Assembly (NCBI GenBank): GCA_050084515.1
Contig: CM114271.1
Span: 13,826,001-13,890,000 of the forward strand
Direction: 5' to 3'
Origin: Blasia pusilla
Lineage: Eukaryota > Marchantiophyta > Marchantiopsida > Blasiales
Length of the DNA: 64,000 nt
The position numbers and the translations under genes are program-made. Positions 36,725 through 47,453 of the stretch are shown piece after piece. The notes under the pieces were generated by a model. It made no database searches and had not been told where the DNA came from. It saw only the letters and a list, made by a program, of their open reading frames with translations. Position 1 is the first letter of the stretch; each line of letters opens with the position of its first letter.

Positions 36725-38986
36725 TGTCACGACCCTCATAACCAAATAACACCAAATAGGCGCCAAGCGGAACATCAGAACTCAAGTGGACACACCGTAC
36801 AATGATCGCGCTTTGGAAAGGCTTTTGGAACGTCTCTTGGAAAAGTCCAAGAGACGAAACGCGAAATAGAGTTGTGCATTTCATGCATTAGTGGTCGCAA
36901 CCAAGAAACCTAGACCAAACGCGAGCCAAGACTTAAGATGAGTTGAGTCTTGGAAGGTTGGTTGCCATAGAGGTGAGAACCAATTTTGGAACACGAATAG
37001 CGTTTGGGGAATTTGAATGTATTTTGGACCATGAACTTTAGCCCCAAGATGAATTTGGGACAAATAATAGTACCTTGATAAGCTTATCTTGAAACGCTTC
37101 CAATGCACCAAAGATCTTAGCAAACGCATAAGTACAGACTGAGATATTGGCCAAAAATGACTGTGAGAGCAATCGGGTTGAGGGCCAATTGGAGAGGCCC
37201 AGGTGTCTTTCCCTAAATGTAGGGAACCCTGGAGATCCCCAGAAGAACTAGTAAGGGAGGAGTGTCTCCAAGATGTCTTGGAACACGAATTCCCACTTTG
37301 AGCACCAAATGGCGTCTCAGAGGTACGGGATGGAACGGGAGTTTAGCCTGGTAACTCGAAATCCAAACGTGATCCAAGAGAGTGGACTTTGTATGCCACA
37401 CTTGGATTCCGACCCAAGATTCCCTTTGTGCGAGTCTCGATTAGGGACTCATTAGATGTCCATCGGACTGTTAGAACCACCATGCGCGAAACGTCATTTG
37501 AGGTTTCTCAACCGACGAGAAAGTATGTCCCAAGTCTTTCGAGACTTGCTTGTGTTGTAAACCGCGAAACTAGGAAGGTTGAGCTTGATGAGAGACCGAG
37601 ACGAGAACTCGGAAAGTTAGCCCGCTGATTGATCCAAGACCCGACTAACTAGAGTGCGTATTTAGATGCAGATCAACTTTGAGAGCGTGACCTATTGAAC
37701 GTTGTCGTGTCGAGAGCCTTTCTTTGAGTAAGGGCGGGCCTTCTAGTTACGGCGTACGTGATCAATGCAAGGTGAACTCTCTAAGAAGTTCTCCTTTTTC
37801 AATAAAAAAATTATTATGTATACTCTCCATTCTCTTACGACAAGTATCACAAATGGAATTGTCGAGGCGATCACTTCTTCGTAACATCGGACCCTGAAAT
37901 TCTTAATTATAAAATCCCTATAAACTACTTTACATTTGTACACGAGGAAGATAGCACAACTAGTGTTAAATCCTACTTTAGTAGGCCTATTGACGTCCAT
38001 GGATCGCTATATAAGGACATACAAAGTACAATCCCATGTTCTTTCGTGTATGACGATAGGAAGAATCAACAGAGTTGGAGATTGCATGACCTGGTTCATT
38101 AACTTCTCCCCAAAGTGATAAACTAAATAGCAAGTGAACCAGTGCCTATCTACAAAGAGTACCTTGACATGGTAAGGATTGAGGAAATGAAAGTAGGACA
38201 CAACTCGTGCTCCATCTCTATTCATGCTTGAAAGACATTACCTACCCTCCTCAAGAATGGGCTTTGACGAAATTATTCTACCAAGAAGGGTAATCCACTC
38301 CTCTAAGGTGACAAGCTTCTCATCTCCACACATACCACACTCTAGAAACCTCTCGAAGAATAGATCATGATCAAGTTACTCTCCCAAGAAGGGTGATCCA
38401 CTCTCATTGGAAGAGCAAGCAATCTCAAAGCCATACACTTGAGAATGACACGAGAGACTCAAGATGTGAAATAGAAGGTGATGAACCCTTTCCTTGAAGG
38501 CCCCTCCTCTTTATATACTCATGAGGGATCCATAAGAGTACGAAATAGAGCTAATCTTATCTTGTGCCACATAACTACCTCTCAAGGCTTAGCCAATCAT
38601 ATTTTGACACAAGTAGATTTCCTCTTATCTCTTCAAAAATATTCTCTTTTATCCACTTGATATTTTCCAAATTACCCCAACTAACCTAGCCACCAACCAA
38701 GACTACTTTTACTTTTCATTAAAGCATCAACCTCACTACTTTACTTTTACAAAGTTATCTTTTATTTATTACCTCTTTTCTTAAAGTTGGGCCCACATAA
38801 AAGAGACACCATAAAGAGGTTTAAACATGGGAATTTTCTTTTCCTAAGCTAATTTACTTAATACTAATAAAACTCTATCTAACACTTAATGAGGAAAGAG
38901 TTTACACACTGGTTGATTTTACTATACGAAAACGCACGCTTTTGCAACAACAAAGATTAACGTTCAAGGAGAGTAGGCGCACGGCA
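36725..38986 (+). mobile_element. 5' LTR of the TR-GAG element (interrupted)
   Basis: It starts TGTCACGACCCTC and ends GCGCACGGCA, two bases before the primer-binding site. Removing the solo LTR at 37703-38931 leaves about 1030 bp, homologous to the 3' LTR with roughly 90% identity in the first 100 bp (counted by eye). Confidence 0.93.
37703..38931 (-). mobile_element. Solo LTR (1.2-kb family) inserted in the 5' LTR
   Basis: The 1229-bp insert starts TGTCGTGTCGAGAG and ends TATACGAAA (CGACA in its sister copy at 43471-44744). The target ACGC is duplicated, with one base changed on the left (ACGT at 37699-37702). A TATATAAAGAGG box on the minus strand at about 38508-38519 suggests minus orientation. 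No coding sequence is present. Confidence 0.88.
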
Positions 38987-38988
38987 CG

Positions 38989-39001
38989 TGGTATCAGAGC
39001 C
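38989..39001 (+). other. Primer-binding site (initiator tRNA-Met)
   Basis: TGGTATCAGAGCC lies two bases after the 5' LTR. It fixes the plus orientation of the element. Confidence 0.93.
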
Positions 39002-39136
39002 AATCCTTGGTGAGCAGAACTTGGGATCGTAGAAGATGTGGACGTTTGAGAAGAACTCAAGGTAGTTGGAAGGCTGCGATGCTCAAGCACGAACACAAGA
39101 GACAAGGAGGAGATTTGAGAAAGCGAGGACTCGCAA

Positions 39137-40297
39137 ATGGCAACCAAGGGCGAAGAACCAAGGAAGCCGCAAGTCAAAGAAAAAAATCCGAGAGACGAAT
39201 CAATGACGAACCGTGAGCCAGAGGAGGAGACAGCAACTCCCAAAGTGCCGAGTCCCAGACATGAGGATGTTCCAAACGCAAATCTTTCCGTGGGGCCTTC
39301 GGCTCCAAACTCAAACGACCTGGCCTTTTATATCCAAATGATGGATTTGATGAAGGTGATGGTGGACCAGATGGCCAAACAAAGCAAGGTGATCGTAGAA
39401 CCCAAGTTGAATGGAGCCTCTAGTTCCAGAAAGAAGCTTTGTAAGACAAATTTTCCAATGCCATTCACAAGAATGGGGTATTCTCAAAAAGTGAGCGAGT
39501 TTCTAACGAAACTCAAACTTTATTTTGAAGCGCAAAAGGCAGATGAGCAAGACAACGTGATTGTAGCAGTCATGTTTCTGAAGGATCATGCTCTCTACTG
39601 ATGGACGGCTCACCTTAAAGAACATCTAGGCCATGGAAGAACTTTGAGTTGGGAAGATTTCAAGGGGTTGATTGGTAACCAATTCACTCCGGAATATCAA
39701 GAGTATCGCGATGGCATGGAGTTTATTAGGTTGTGCCAAAGCGGATCCCTTAGCGCTTATGTGTGAGAGTTCAGTGCACACATGAGCTCACTTTCCACAT
39801 ATGAGTTTACAAAGAAGATGATCTTCTTAAGTGGACTCAAACCGAGCGCCAAAAAGGCCCTCTTTCGTATGCATCACATTCCACCGATGTGCGCAGAACT
39901 TCTGAGGCTAGCGGAGCGGATAGGGGACGATGAAGTCCAAAACCAAAAACCCTTTGAGCAGAAAAGTTTTTCTAAGTTACCAAAAAACAAAGGGACATCC
40001 AAGAGGGTTTGGAATGGGGGTGAGTGCGACCACGAAGGGTCTCTTGCCCCAGCGGCGAAATGAGTGGAACTCTATGCAAAGCCAAGAGGGTCGCCGTTCT
40101 CAAAGTCAACAAATGCCAAAGTGATTTGTTACAATTGTGGCGAACCCGGGCATATGGCTAAGGAATGTGTGAAGCCCAAGGTTAGTAATTCAAGTATGAT
40201 TGCGTTTGTTGCTAAGCACTTATCCGCCGGCGGCTCGGAACTTAACATTAAAAAGGTTTGCTTTGATGAGGACATCAACCTTCTAAGGAGGGGTGAG
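39137..40297 (+). pseudogene. Gag of a gag-only LTR element, three in-frame stops
   Basis: One reading frame runs from the ATG at 39137 to the 3' LTR. The order is an acidic, Pro-rich N-terminus, a retrotrans_gag domain (YSQKVSEFLTKLKLYFEAQ, then AHLKEHLGHGRTLSWEDFK, EYRDGMEFIRL, KMIFLSGLKPSAKKALF) and a CCHC knuckle (CYNCGEPGHMAKEC at about 40129-40170). The stops are TGA at 39599, 39764 and 40061. Each fits a C-to-T or G-to-A change of a Trp or Arg codon. A G-rich polypurine tract (AAGGAGGGGTGAG) follows and the 3' LTR starts at 40298. No protease, RT or integrase is present or fits in the space, so the element depended on another for movement. Confidence 0.92.
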
Positions 40298-41309
40298 TGT
40301 CGCAACCCTCATAACCAAACAACACCAAATAGGCGCCAAGCAGAACATGAGAACTCACGTGGACTCACCCTGCGATGATCGCCCTTTGGAAAGGCTTTTG
40401 GAACGTCTCTTGGAAAAGTCCAAGAGATGAAATGCGGGACAGAGTTGTGCATTTCATGCATTAGTGGTTGCAACCATGAAACCTAGACCAAACACGAGCC
40501 AAGACTTGAGATGAGTTGAGTCTTGGAAGGTTGGTTGCCAAAGAGGTGAGAACCAATTTTGGAACGCGACTAGCGTTTGGGGAATTTGAATGTGTTTTGG
40601 ACCATGAAGTTTAGCCCCAAGATTAATTTGGGACAAATAAGAGTGTGTTGGTAAGCTTATCTTGAAACGCCTCCAACGCACCAAAGATCTCAGCAAACGC
40701 ATAAGTACAGACTGAGATATTGGCCGAAAATGATTATGAGAGCAATCGAGTTGAGGGTCAATTGGTGAGGCCCGGGTGTCTTTCCCTAAATGTGGGGAAC
40801 CCTGGAGATTCCCAGAAGAACTAGTAAGGGAGGAGTGTCTCCAAGATGTCTTGGAACACAAATCCCCACTTTGAGCATCAAACGGCGTTTCACAGGCACG
40901 GGATGGAACGGGAATCTGGCGTTGGAACTCAAAACCCAAACGTGATCCAAGGGAGTGGACTTTGTACGCCACACTTGGATTCCAACCCAAGATTCACTTT
41001 GTGCGAGTCTCGGTTAGGGACTCATTGGATGTCCATTGGACAGTTGGAACCGCGAGGCGCGAAACGCCGTTTGACGTTCTTGAACCAACTAGAAAGTCTG
41101 TCCCAAGTCTTTCAAGACTTGCCTGTATTATAAACTGTGAAACTAGGAAAATTGAGCTTGATGAGAGGCCCAGATGAGAACTCAAAAAGTTAGCCCGTTG
41201 ATTGATCCAAGACTCAACTAACCAGAGTGCGTGTTTGGATGCAGACCAATATTGAGAGCGTGATCTACCGAACGCACGCTTCCGCAACAACAAAAATTAA
41301 GGTTCAAGG
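40298..41309 (+). mobile_element. 3' LTR of the TR-GAG element, main part
   Basis: It starts TGTCGCAACCCTC right after the polypurine tract and matches the 5' LTR until GGTTCAAGG at 41309. There the gypsy element was inserted. Its last 21 bases are found at 51181-51201 after a duplicated AAGG. Confidence 0.93.
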
Positions 41310-41783
41310 TGTCGTGTGAATCCACATCGTCATACAACATACATCGCTGACATACCATACTCACATACATACATAATATAGACGAGAGCATACACAAACA
41401 CAAGTGTACCACAATTGAAATCCGTGAAAGACCTACTGTCATAAAACACGTATAGAATCACATACAATCGAGCCAAACCCACTCCACGATGGGAGAATCC
41501 AGGTTGAAGCTTGCGAGAACCACCATAGCCAAGAGCTCTACTCACTACCAAGGCTAACTCCCAACGCAATAGGCTCAACTAAAAGAACTAACTGTTCTTT
41601 GAGTGCACTCCACACTATATCCCCCAACCTAAGAGCGGGCCCTAGTGGAAAAGTCACCCTCAACTGAGTAACCCCCAACCCTATGTATGAAACCGCATCT
41701 CTACCTAGACACTACGGCCCTACATAAGGTATGGCCTCTACTAGCACACTATACTCTACGACAGAATCCGTATGGTCATGACA
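41310..41783 (-). repeat. 3' terminal repeat A2+B2 of the gypsy element
   Basis: A2 is 41417-41783 (367 bp, same length as A1 at 50814-51180). B2 is 41310-41416 and is not present at the 5' end of the element. The ends are TGTCATGACC and CACACGACA on the minus strand. The solo copy at 31882-32355 has the same 474 bp. Confidence 0.9.
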
Positions 41784-41785
41784 AC

Positions 41786-41860
41786 TGTCGTGCGAATCCA
41801 CATCATCATACAACATACATCGCTGACATAAGCATCCAAAAACACAAGTTTACCACAACT
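41786..41860 (-). repeat. Extra copy B1 just inside the 3' terminal repeat
   Basis: This 75-bp segment matches B2 but lacks an internal 32 bp. It lies between a polypurine tract (41861-41870, AAGGGGGCG on the minus strand) and A2. The resulting 3' order B1-A2-B2 is unusual for an LTR element. Confidence 0.85.
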
Positions 41861-42021
41861 CGCCCCCTTAACTAGCGGTTAGGTCCCTCTAACTCCCAGG
41901 TAGCCATATACATCTACTACATGCTTGGATGCACGAATCAGAAGGCCGGGTGTTAGGTTGCCCCATCGTTAGTCGCACATCAGTAATCCATATCATGCAA
42001 AGATCAAGTCATCTACCTCTC

Positions 42022-42558
42022 CTAAGTACATCGAGGACAAACCCACCTTCTAGTAGAAACAACTTCCATACATGGAGTTAAACACATCATGTGCCAACCC
42101 CTAGAACACTGGTCACACACAAACATACGGGCTGCGTTACCAGCAGACCCACACAACATGCACCTCAAGCTAGCACGTATCATGGCTAAGCTTGGGTCAA
42201 CAGTACCATCCACATTTGGAAGATGACATGGCGCACAATTACGCACATGGTCCTTCCAAACAACTCCATCACGACCCTCCAACATGAGAATTCCATAATC
42301 TAACACCTCGCGCACTTGTAAAATAGTGCGGCCTGCCGTCACATCCAACGTTGTCGGTGTAATCTGATGCAAATAGACATAGTCCCCCACATGGAACCTA
42401 CAAATCAATGGTCGATAACCTCCACCTCGAATGGTTGCATACCGCAACGTATCCCTGTGTTGAGAAATGGCAAGATTCTCAAAGGCTGTTGGCATAACTC
42501 TCCGAAAAGAGCTCGCCGCACGAGAACACACTTTCATCCACATCTCTCGGGTCATCAA
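42022..42558 (-). pseudogene. Integrase C-terminal region with PHD finger
   Basis: This open frame of 178 codons is the C-terminus of the integrase. Residues 40-130 hold RFHVGDYVYLHQITPTTLDV and MLEGRDGVVWKDHVRNCAPC. Residues 133-177 form a complete C4HC3 zinc finger: Cys133, Cys136, Cys148, Cys151, His156 (after Trp155), Cys159, Cys174 and Cys177 (RCMLC, FVCDQCSRGWHMMC, WVCPRC). The spacing and the Trp-His pair fit a PHD finger, a reader of histone H3 tails. Plant gypsy chromoviruses normally carry a chromodomain here. The frame upstream is broken, but this portion is open, and two other degenerate copies in the window have the same arrangement. Confidence 0.88.
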
Positions 42559-43440
42559 GGTTCACCACCTCACTAGACTCCGGACCAATTGTCTGGCGGC
42601 AAGTCCGGATCTCGCCGTATAATGTAAAAATAAGGTGAGAAGGAAGCCAAGGATGTTTGGCGACTGAACCTATACCCCATGGCTAACCATGGCAACTGAA
42701 TATCCTAGTCTCCAAGATGCCCCTTCTGTAGGCCATACTTGCGCAATGCCCTCTTCACCGTCTGAACCAAACCAAACCTCAGCCAAACCATCCGCCTCTG
42801 GATGATCTGGAGACGTGGTCTGATGATCAAACAACGCCTTGTCACACAAGACTTGAAACTATGTACCCTGGTCGGTCAGCACTTCAGCTGGTGCACCAAA
42901 ATGACTAAGCACTCTATCAAGTTACGCATACGCCGTTCCCTCACTTGCCTTGTCAGGTAATGCCACCAACTCAATCCACTTGGAGAAGTGCTCCACCATC
43001 ACCAACACATATCGATGATGTCGTACAGTCAACGGTTACGGTCCCGCAAAGTCCACACTCCAACGATAACCCAACCCCATAATAGCCAAGGGGTGTAACT
43101 GTGGTGTAGGGGCATTGAATGATACCCTCACCCAGTCACAAACCATACAATGTGACACCAACTGCTGCACCTGAGTATGCATGCCACGCCACCAATACTG
43201 ACCAAGGAGTAAGCTATACGTACGCTTTACCCCAAAATGTCCCAACTCCTCATGGGCATGTCGCACAATGCGCTCTCTCTGAGCCAAATGCGGCACTACT
43301 TGTACTCTACCATCCTCCCACACACAGAGAATATGTGTTCCCTCCAATCGATACCTCTTAGCACATTGAAGAACATGGTCTCGCTCCTTGGCACTCACTA
43401 TGCCTTGCACCCTACTGGTCCGTAGGAACTCCAACACCAA
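42559..43440 (-). pseudogene. Integrase zinc-binding and DDE core, frameshifted
   Basis: The frame 43440-43036 has the HHCC zinc-binding domain (RHAHEELGHFG, then CMVCDWVR) and the start of the core (YRWSVDFAGP, first Asp). Further down, RYVLVMVEHFSKWIELVALP, VLTDQGT (second Asp) and DHPEADGLAE (Glu) are readable across stops at former Gln or Glu codons and at least one frameshift. This is a retroviral-type DDE integrase, consistent with the 4-bp TSD. It is separated from RNase H by the solo LTR at 43471-44744. Confidence 0.9.
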
Positions 43441-43470
43441 ACCATCATCATGAATATCACGTTGATCCGT

Positions 43471-44744
43471 TGTCGTGTCGAGAGCCTTTCTTCGAGCAAG
43501 GGCGGGCCTTCTAGCTACGGTAGATGCGGTCGATGCAAGGTGAACTCTCTAAGAAGTTCTCCTTTTTCAATACAAAATTATGATGTACACTCTCCATTCT
43601 CTCACGAGAGGTATCACAAATGGAAGTGCTGAGGTGATCACTTCTTCGTAACATCGGATCCCAAAATTCCTAACTATAAAATCCCTATAAACTATTTTAC
43701 GCTTGTACACGAGGAAGATAGCACACCTAGTATTAAACCCTACTTGAGCAGGCCTATTGACATCCATGGGTCGCTATATAAGGACATACAAAGTACAATC
43801 CCATGTCCTTCCATACGTGACGATAGGAAGAATCATTGGAGTTGGAGATTACATGACCTGATTCATGAACGCCTCCCCAAAGTGATAAACTAAATATCGA
43901 GTGAACCAGTGTCTATCTACAAAGAGTACCTTGACATGGTATGGATTGAGGAAACGAAAGTCGGGCACAACTCGTGCTCCACCCCTATCCTTGCTTGACA
44001 GACATTCTTTTCTCTCCTCAAGAATGGATTTTGGCAGAATTATTCTCCCAAGAGGGGTAATCCACTCTCATTGGGGAAGTAACAAGCCAAAACATTCACT
44101 ATTTTAGTATGACTAAACTCCTCTGAGGTGACAAACCTCTCATCTCCCCACACACTTACACCACACTCTAGAAACCTCTCGAAGAATAGACCATGATCAA
44201 GTTACTCTCCCAAGAGGGGTGATGCACTCTCATTGGAAGAGCAAGCAATCCCAAAGCCATACACTCAAGAAAGACACGACAGACACAAGATGTGAAATAG
44301 AAGGTGATGAACCCTTGAAGGTCTCTCCTCTTTATATACTCACAAGGGATCCACAAGAGTACGAAATAGAGCTTATCTTATCTTGTGCCACATGGCTTCC
44401 TCTCAAGACTTAGCCAATCACATTTTGATACAAATAGATTTCCTCTTATCTCTTCCAAAATATCCTCTTTTACCCACTTGGTATTTTCCAAATTACCCCA
44501 ACTAACCTAGCCACCAACCAAGACTACTTTTTCTTTTCATTAAAGCAACGACTTTACTTTTATAAAGTCATCTTTTATTTATTACATCTTTTTCTAAAGT
44601 TGGGCCCGCATAAAAGAGGCACCATAAAGAGGTTTAAACATGGGGATTTCCTTTTCCTAAGCTAATTTACTTAATACTAATAAAACTCTATCTAACACTT
44701 AACGAGGAAAGAGTTTACACATTGGCTGATTTTACTATACGACA
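43471..44744 (-). mobile_element. Solo LTR (1.2-kb family) nested in the gypsy pol
   Basis: The 1274-bp insert starts TGTCGTGTCGAGAG and ends TATACGACA. CCGT is duplicated on both sides (43467-43470 and 44745-44748). It is closely similar to 37703-38931. It falls between RNase H and integrase. Confidence 0.92.
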
Positions 44745-44759
44745 CCGTACCACCATCTC

Positions 44760-45369
44760 CAACCTTAAGATCTGAAGGCTGGCCATCTACCCTATGATTG
44801 GAGTAAGATTTCATGTGGTCCTCCATACTAGAGTCCACCCCTAACCAACATAAAAAGGCGGATGCATGCCAACCTGGCACCACCTCCTCATCAACCTCGC
44901 CATGCCATCTAGCCCCAGTTGCATCCTCTTGGCTAGTACATGGGTTCCTACTCAACCCATTAGCATCCATGTTGGCAACTCCAGGTCTATATACCACCTG
45001 GAAGTCATACTCATGTAAGATAAGAGCCCATTGTGCAAGCTTCCCTGTAAGCTTGTCAGACTCCATCAACCACTTGAGCGGCTGGTGATCAGTAACAAGG
45101 GTAAACTGTATGCCAAACAAATAATACCCAAAGTGTGCCACAGCCCACACTACTGACAAACACTCTCCCTCATATGAACTGTAGCGCGACTCCGCTGCAT
45201 TATTCGAACGACTTGCATAGGCCATCATAAACTCCATGTGCTCATCATCATGTTGGGTCAACACCGCTCCAAGTCCCAACTTACTCCAATCAGCGTGTAA
45301 CTGAAATGGGCACCCTCTGATAGGTCTCCTCAAGATAGGGGCCGCCACCAACTGGGCCTTGAGCTCCAC
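44760..45369 (-). pseudogene. RNase H domain of the gypsy pol
   Basis: The frame contains PILRRP, FQLHADWSKLGLGAVLTQ (first Asp), YSSYEGECLSVVWAV (the E/C LA region), FTLVTDHQPLKWL (TDH) and LAQWALILHEYDFQVVYRPG followed by NMDANGLSRNP (A-D-xLSR). This is the complete Ty3-type RNase H. It is followed by a connection region running into the nested solo LTR. One stop separates it from RT at about 45393. Confidence 0.93.
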
Positions 45370-45393
45370 AAAAGCTCTCTCCTGATCATCTCC

Positions 45394-46229
45394 CTAGTGC
45401 CACTCCTGATCTGATTTCAACAATTGGTTCAAAGGCTTTGCCATAACACTAAATCCCTTCACATACCTCCGATAGTAGTTCGCCAATCCCATGAATGCCC
45501 GAACTCTACTCACATCTACCGAACGAGGAATAAGTGCAATAGCCTCCACCTTTGCTTGCTGAACTCCCAAACCACCTGGATAGATCACATGACCCAAGTA
45601 CTCAACATCCTCATGGAAGACCTTACACTTTCCTGGATGCAAACGTAGACCATGAGCTTTCAACCGCTCAAACACAATGTGCAAATGTATCTGATGCTCC
45701 TCCACCGTGTTACTTAACACCAAGATATCATCAATGTAATACCGAACAGAATCCAACCTTGTTAGGATCCTGTCCATCACTCTTTGAAACTCGGCAGGTG
45801 CATTCTTCAACCCAAAGGGTAAGAATTTCCACTGGTACAAACAATCCTTGCCATGAGAGTTGACACCCCAAAATGTTGTCTTGGCCTTGTCACTCTCTTG
45901 AATCGGCAACTGATGGTATCCTGCCCGAAGATCCAAAGTACTAAAAATCTTTGCCTGTCCCACCACATCAAAGATCTCCTCAGGTGTAGGCATGGCATAC
46001 CTATCAGCCTTGGTCTGCCGATTGATAGGACGGTAATCTCCACACATCCGCCTATTCGTATACCGGGTCCAACCAAAGCACCCAAATCCTTCATGCTAAA
46101 GGCAAAACAACTCCTATAAGCACGTAGGAACTGTGTCAAGCGTCGATTCTCACCTCCCGTAAGCTTGGGCCCAAGTAATGGCTCCCAAGTTTCCTCCACT
46201 GGCACACTAGAGAGAGAGGACGATGCCAT
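45394..46229 (-). pseudogene. Reverse transcriptase of the gypsy pol, with N-terminal deletion
   Basis: The main frame from 46047 has MCGDYRPINRQT, FSTLDLRAGYHQLP, FLPFGLKNAPAEFQRVMD, YYIDDILVLS (the YxDD catalytic box), HGLRLHPGKCKVF, VEYLGHVI and RAFMGLANYYRRYVKGF. The preceding frame (46229 downwards) ends RAYRSCFAFSMKDLGALVGPGIRI. The segment that should link these, about 60 residues including the usual PYR and EMLxxGIIxPSxSP blocks, is missing, so an internal deletion removed it. Confidence 0.93.
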
Positions 46230-46441
46230 TGGCTGCTACGCAACCCCCTCACAAGATAGTACACCCTTAGCTACACCATCACCTGAGCAAATAACTCCTC
46301 CACCATCATGAGCAACCAACTCCACATGCCCAGCCATTACATCCCATTTACTCCAAGGATGCAAAATAATACTCTCCTCGCCCCCATCCGATGCCTCTAC
46401 CGTCCCGGTAGCCATCGTGCTCATCACAAGGGGTGGAAGAC

Positions 46442-47453
46442 CCACAAACATAGTCCGGAGTCGACGCTGCTCGGCCATACCAAGACTCAAAATCCAAGTC
46501 AAAAAATTCAAGTCCATGGCCTGACCCAACACATCACGTCGTGAAGCCTCAGAAATGGAAGCAACCGCTGTCACACCAGTAGCAAATCCCATCGCACGCT
46601 CTCTCTCATCAACGTTAGGCTCCACCAACTGTGGCACATGAGAATCCCATACAAGCTCGGGACCACCTTCCCTGTAGGCATGTGACAAGGGAAAACTCAA
46701 AAATGTGGGTAGTGCCATCCTAGGCTGGCCCACACGGTTCACCACTGCCATAGATGACTGATCAATAACCCTCACCACCTGAGAAAGTCGCCCAGTATCC
46801 AAGATACTATCCTTTGTAAGGCAAGGATCCGCTGCCTTTGCATCATATGCTCGACGTATAACCTCCTAGGCAACAAGTTTGTCCACCACAAGCGTGGGCG
46901 ATGTGCACGCTGAGCCAACTCACGCTGCATCCAACAACACCGCTGGTCCAATCCAAGACCGCACCTCATGAACACTCGCCATCATCCAGTTCCGAGTGTC
47001 ACCCAACAATGGAACATTCTCCAGAATGTAAGCCGGAGCACATGCCTGATGAACCTGAAGATGTCGTAACACCCGTAACATCTCCCAAAAAAATCGAGAC
47101 CTAGGATCGTGTAATCCCTCACCACGACCAGCACGTGTATGACCCTAACATGGCCGTCCAGCAATCACCAAATCCACAGGACCAACCCTCTCAAGGTCCT
47201 GCGCCCCCAACAATGCAATGTGTGACGGCAAAGCACGCTGGTACCCACGAATAGCTGATGGCGGCAACAACTCAGGATATCTCCGCATTAACTGACCAAT
47301 ATTTCGGGATGAGCCTCTCTGGGCTGTCTCATCTCGCTCCACATATACGTATCTCCGCACAGGAATAACGGTTTGCAACACTGCAGCCAAACCAGTGCTA
47401 ATCCCACCAAAGAGATCTAACACACAAATGCCCTCCGGCGGATACTGCCATAC
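46442..47453 (-). pseudogene. DNMT3-like C5-cytosine DNA methyltransferase inside the gypsy element
   Basis: The motifs occur in canonical order. I: CVLDLFGGISTGLAAV (47430-47390), binding S-adenosylmethionine. IV: DLVIAGRPC at 47174-47148, with the catalytic Cys of the PCQ motif, followed by TAG at 47145-47147 where Gln is expected. VI: YILENVPLLG (ENV at 47013-47021). VIII: QRAHRPRLWWTNLLP near 46912-46870, close to the AHRARYFWGNLPG block of DNMT3. IX/X: ERERAMGFATGVTAV and SEASRRDVLGQAMDLN. The family transfers methyl groups to cytosine C5 in DNA. Host DRM enzymes have permuted motifs, so this is not a captured DRM. Breaks: the TAG stop, one frameshift before motif VIII and one after. It lies between a gag-side ORF and RT in the same direction as pol. 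Confidence 0.9.

Noticed and set aside
41310-41783. Independent solo LTR inserted beside the gypsy element
   Set aside because: Its outer end shares the AAGG TSD with the other end of the whole element, and no separate TSD surrounds it.
46442-47453. Methyltransferase as a host DNA methyltransferase gene
   Set aside because: It is read in line with gag, RT and integrase, lies inside TSD-defined limits, has no introns and carries the same kind of decay as pol.
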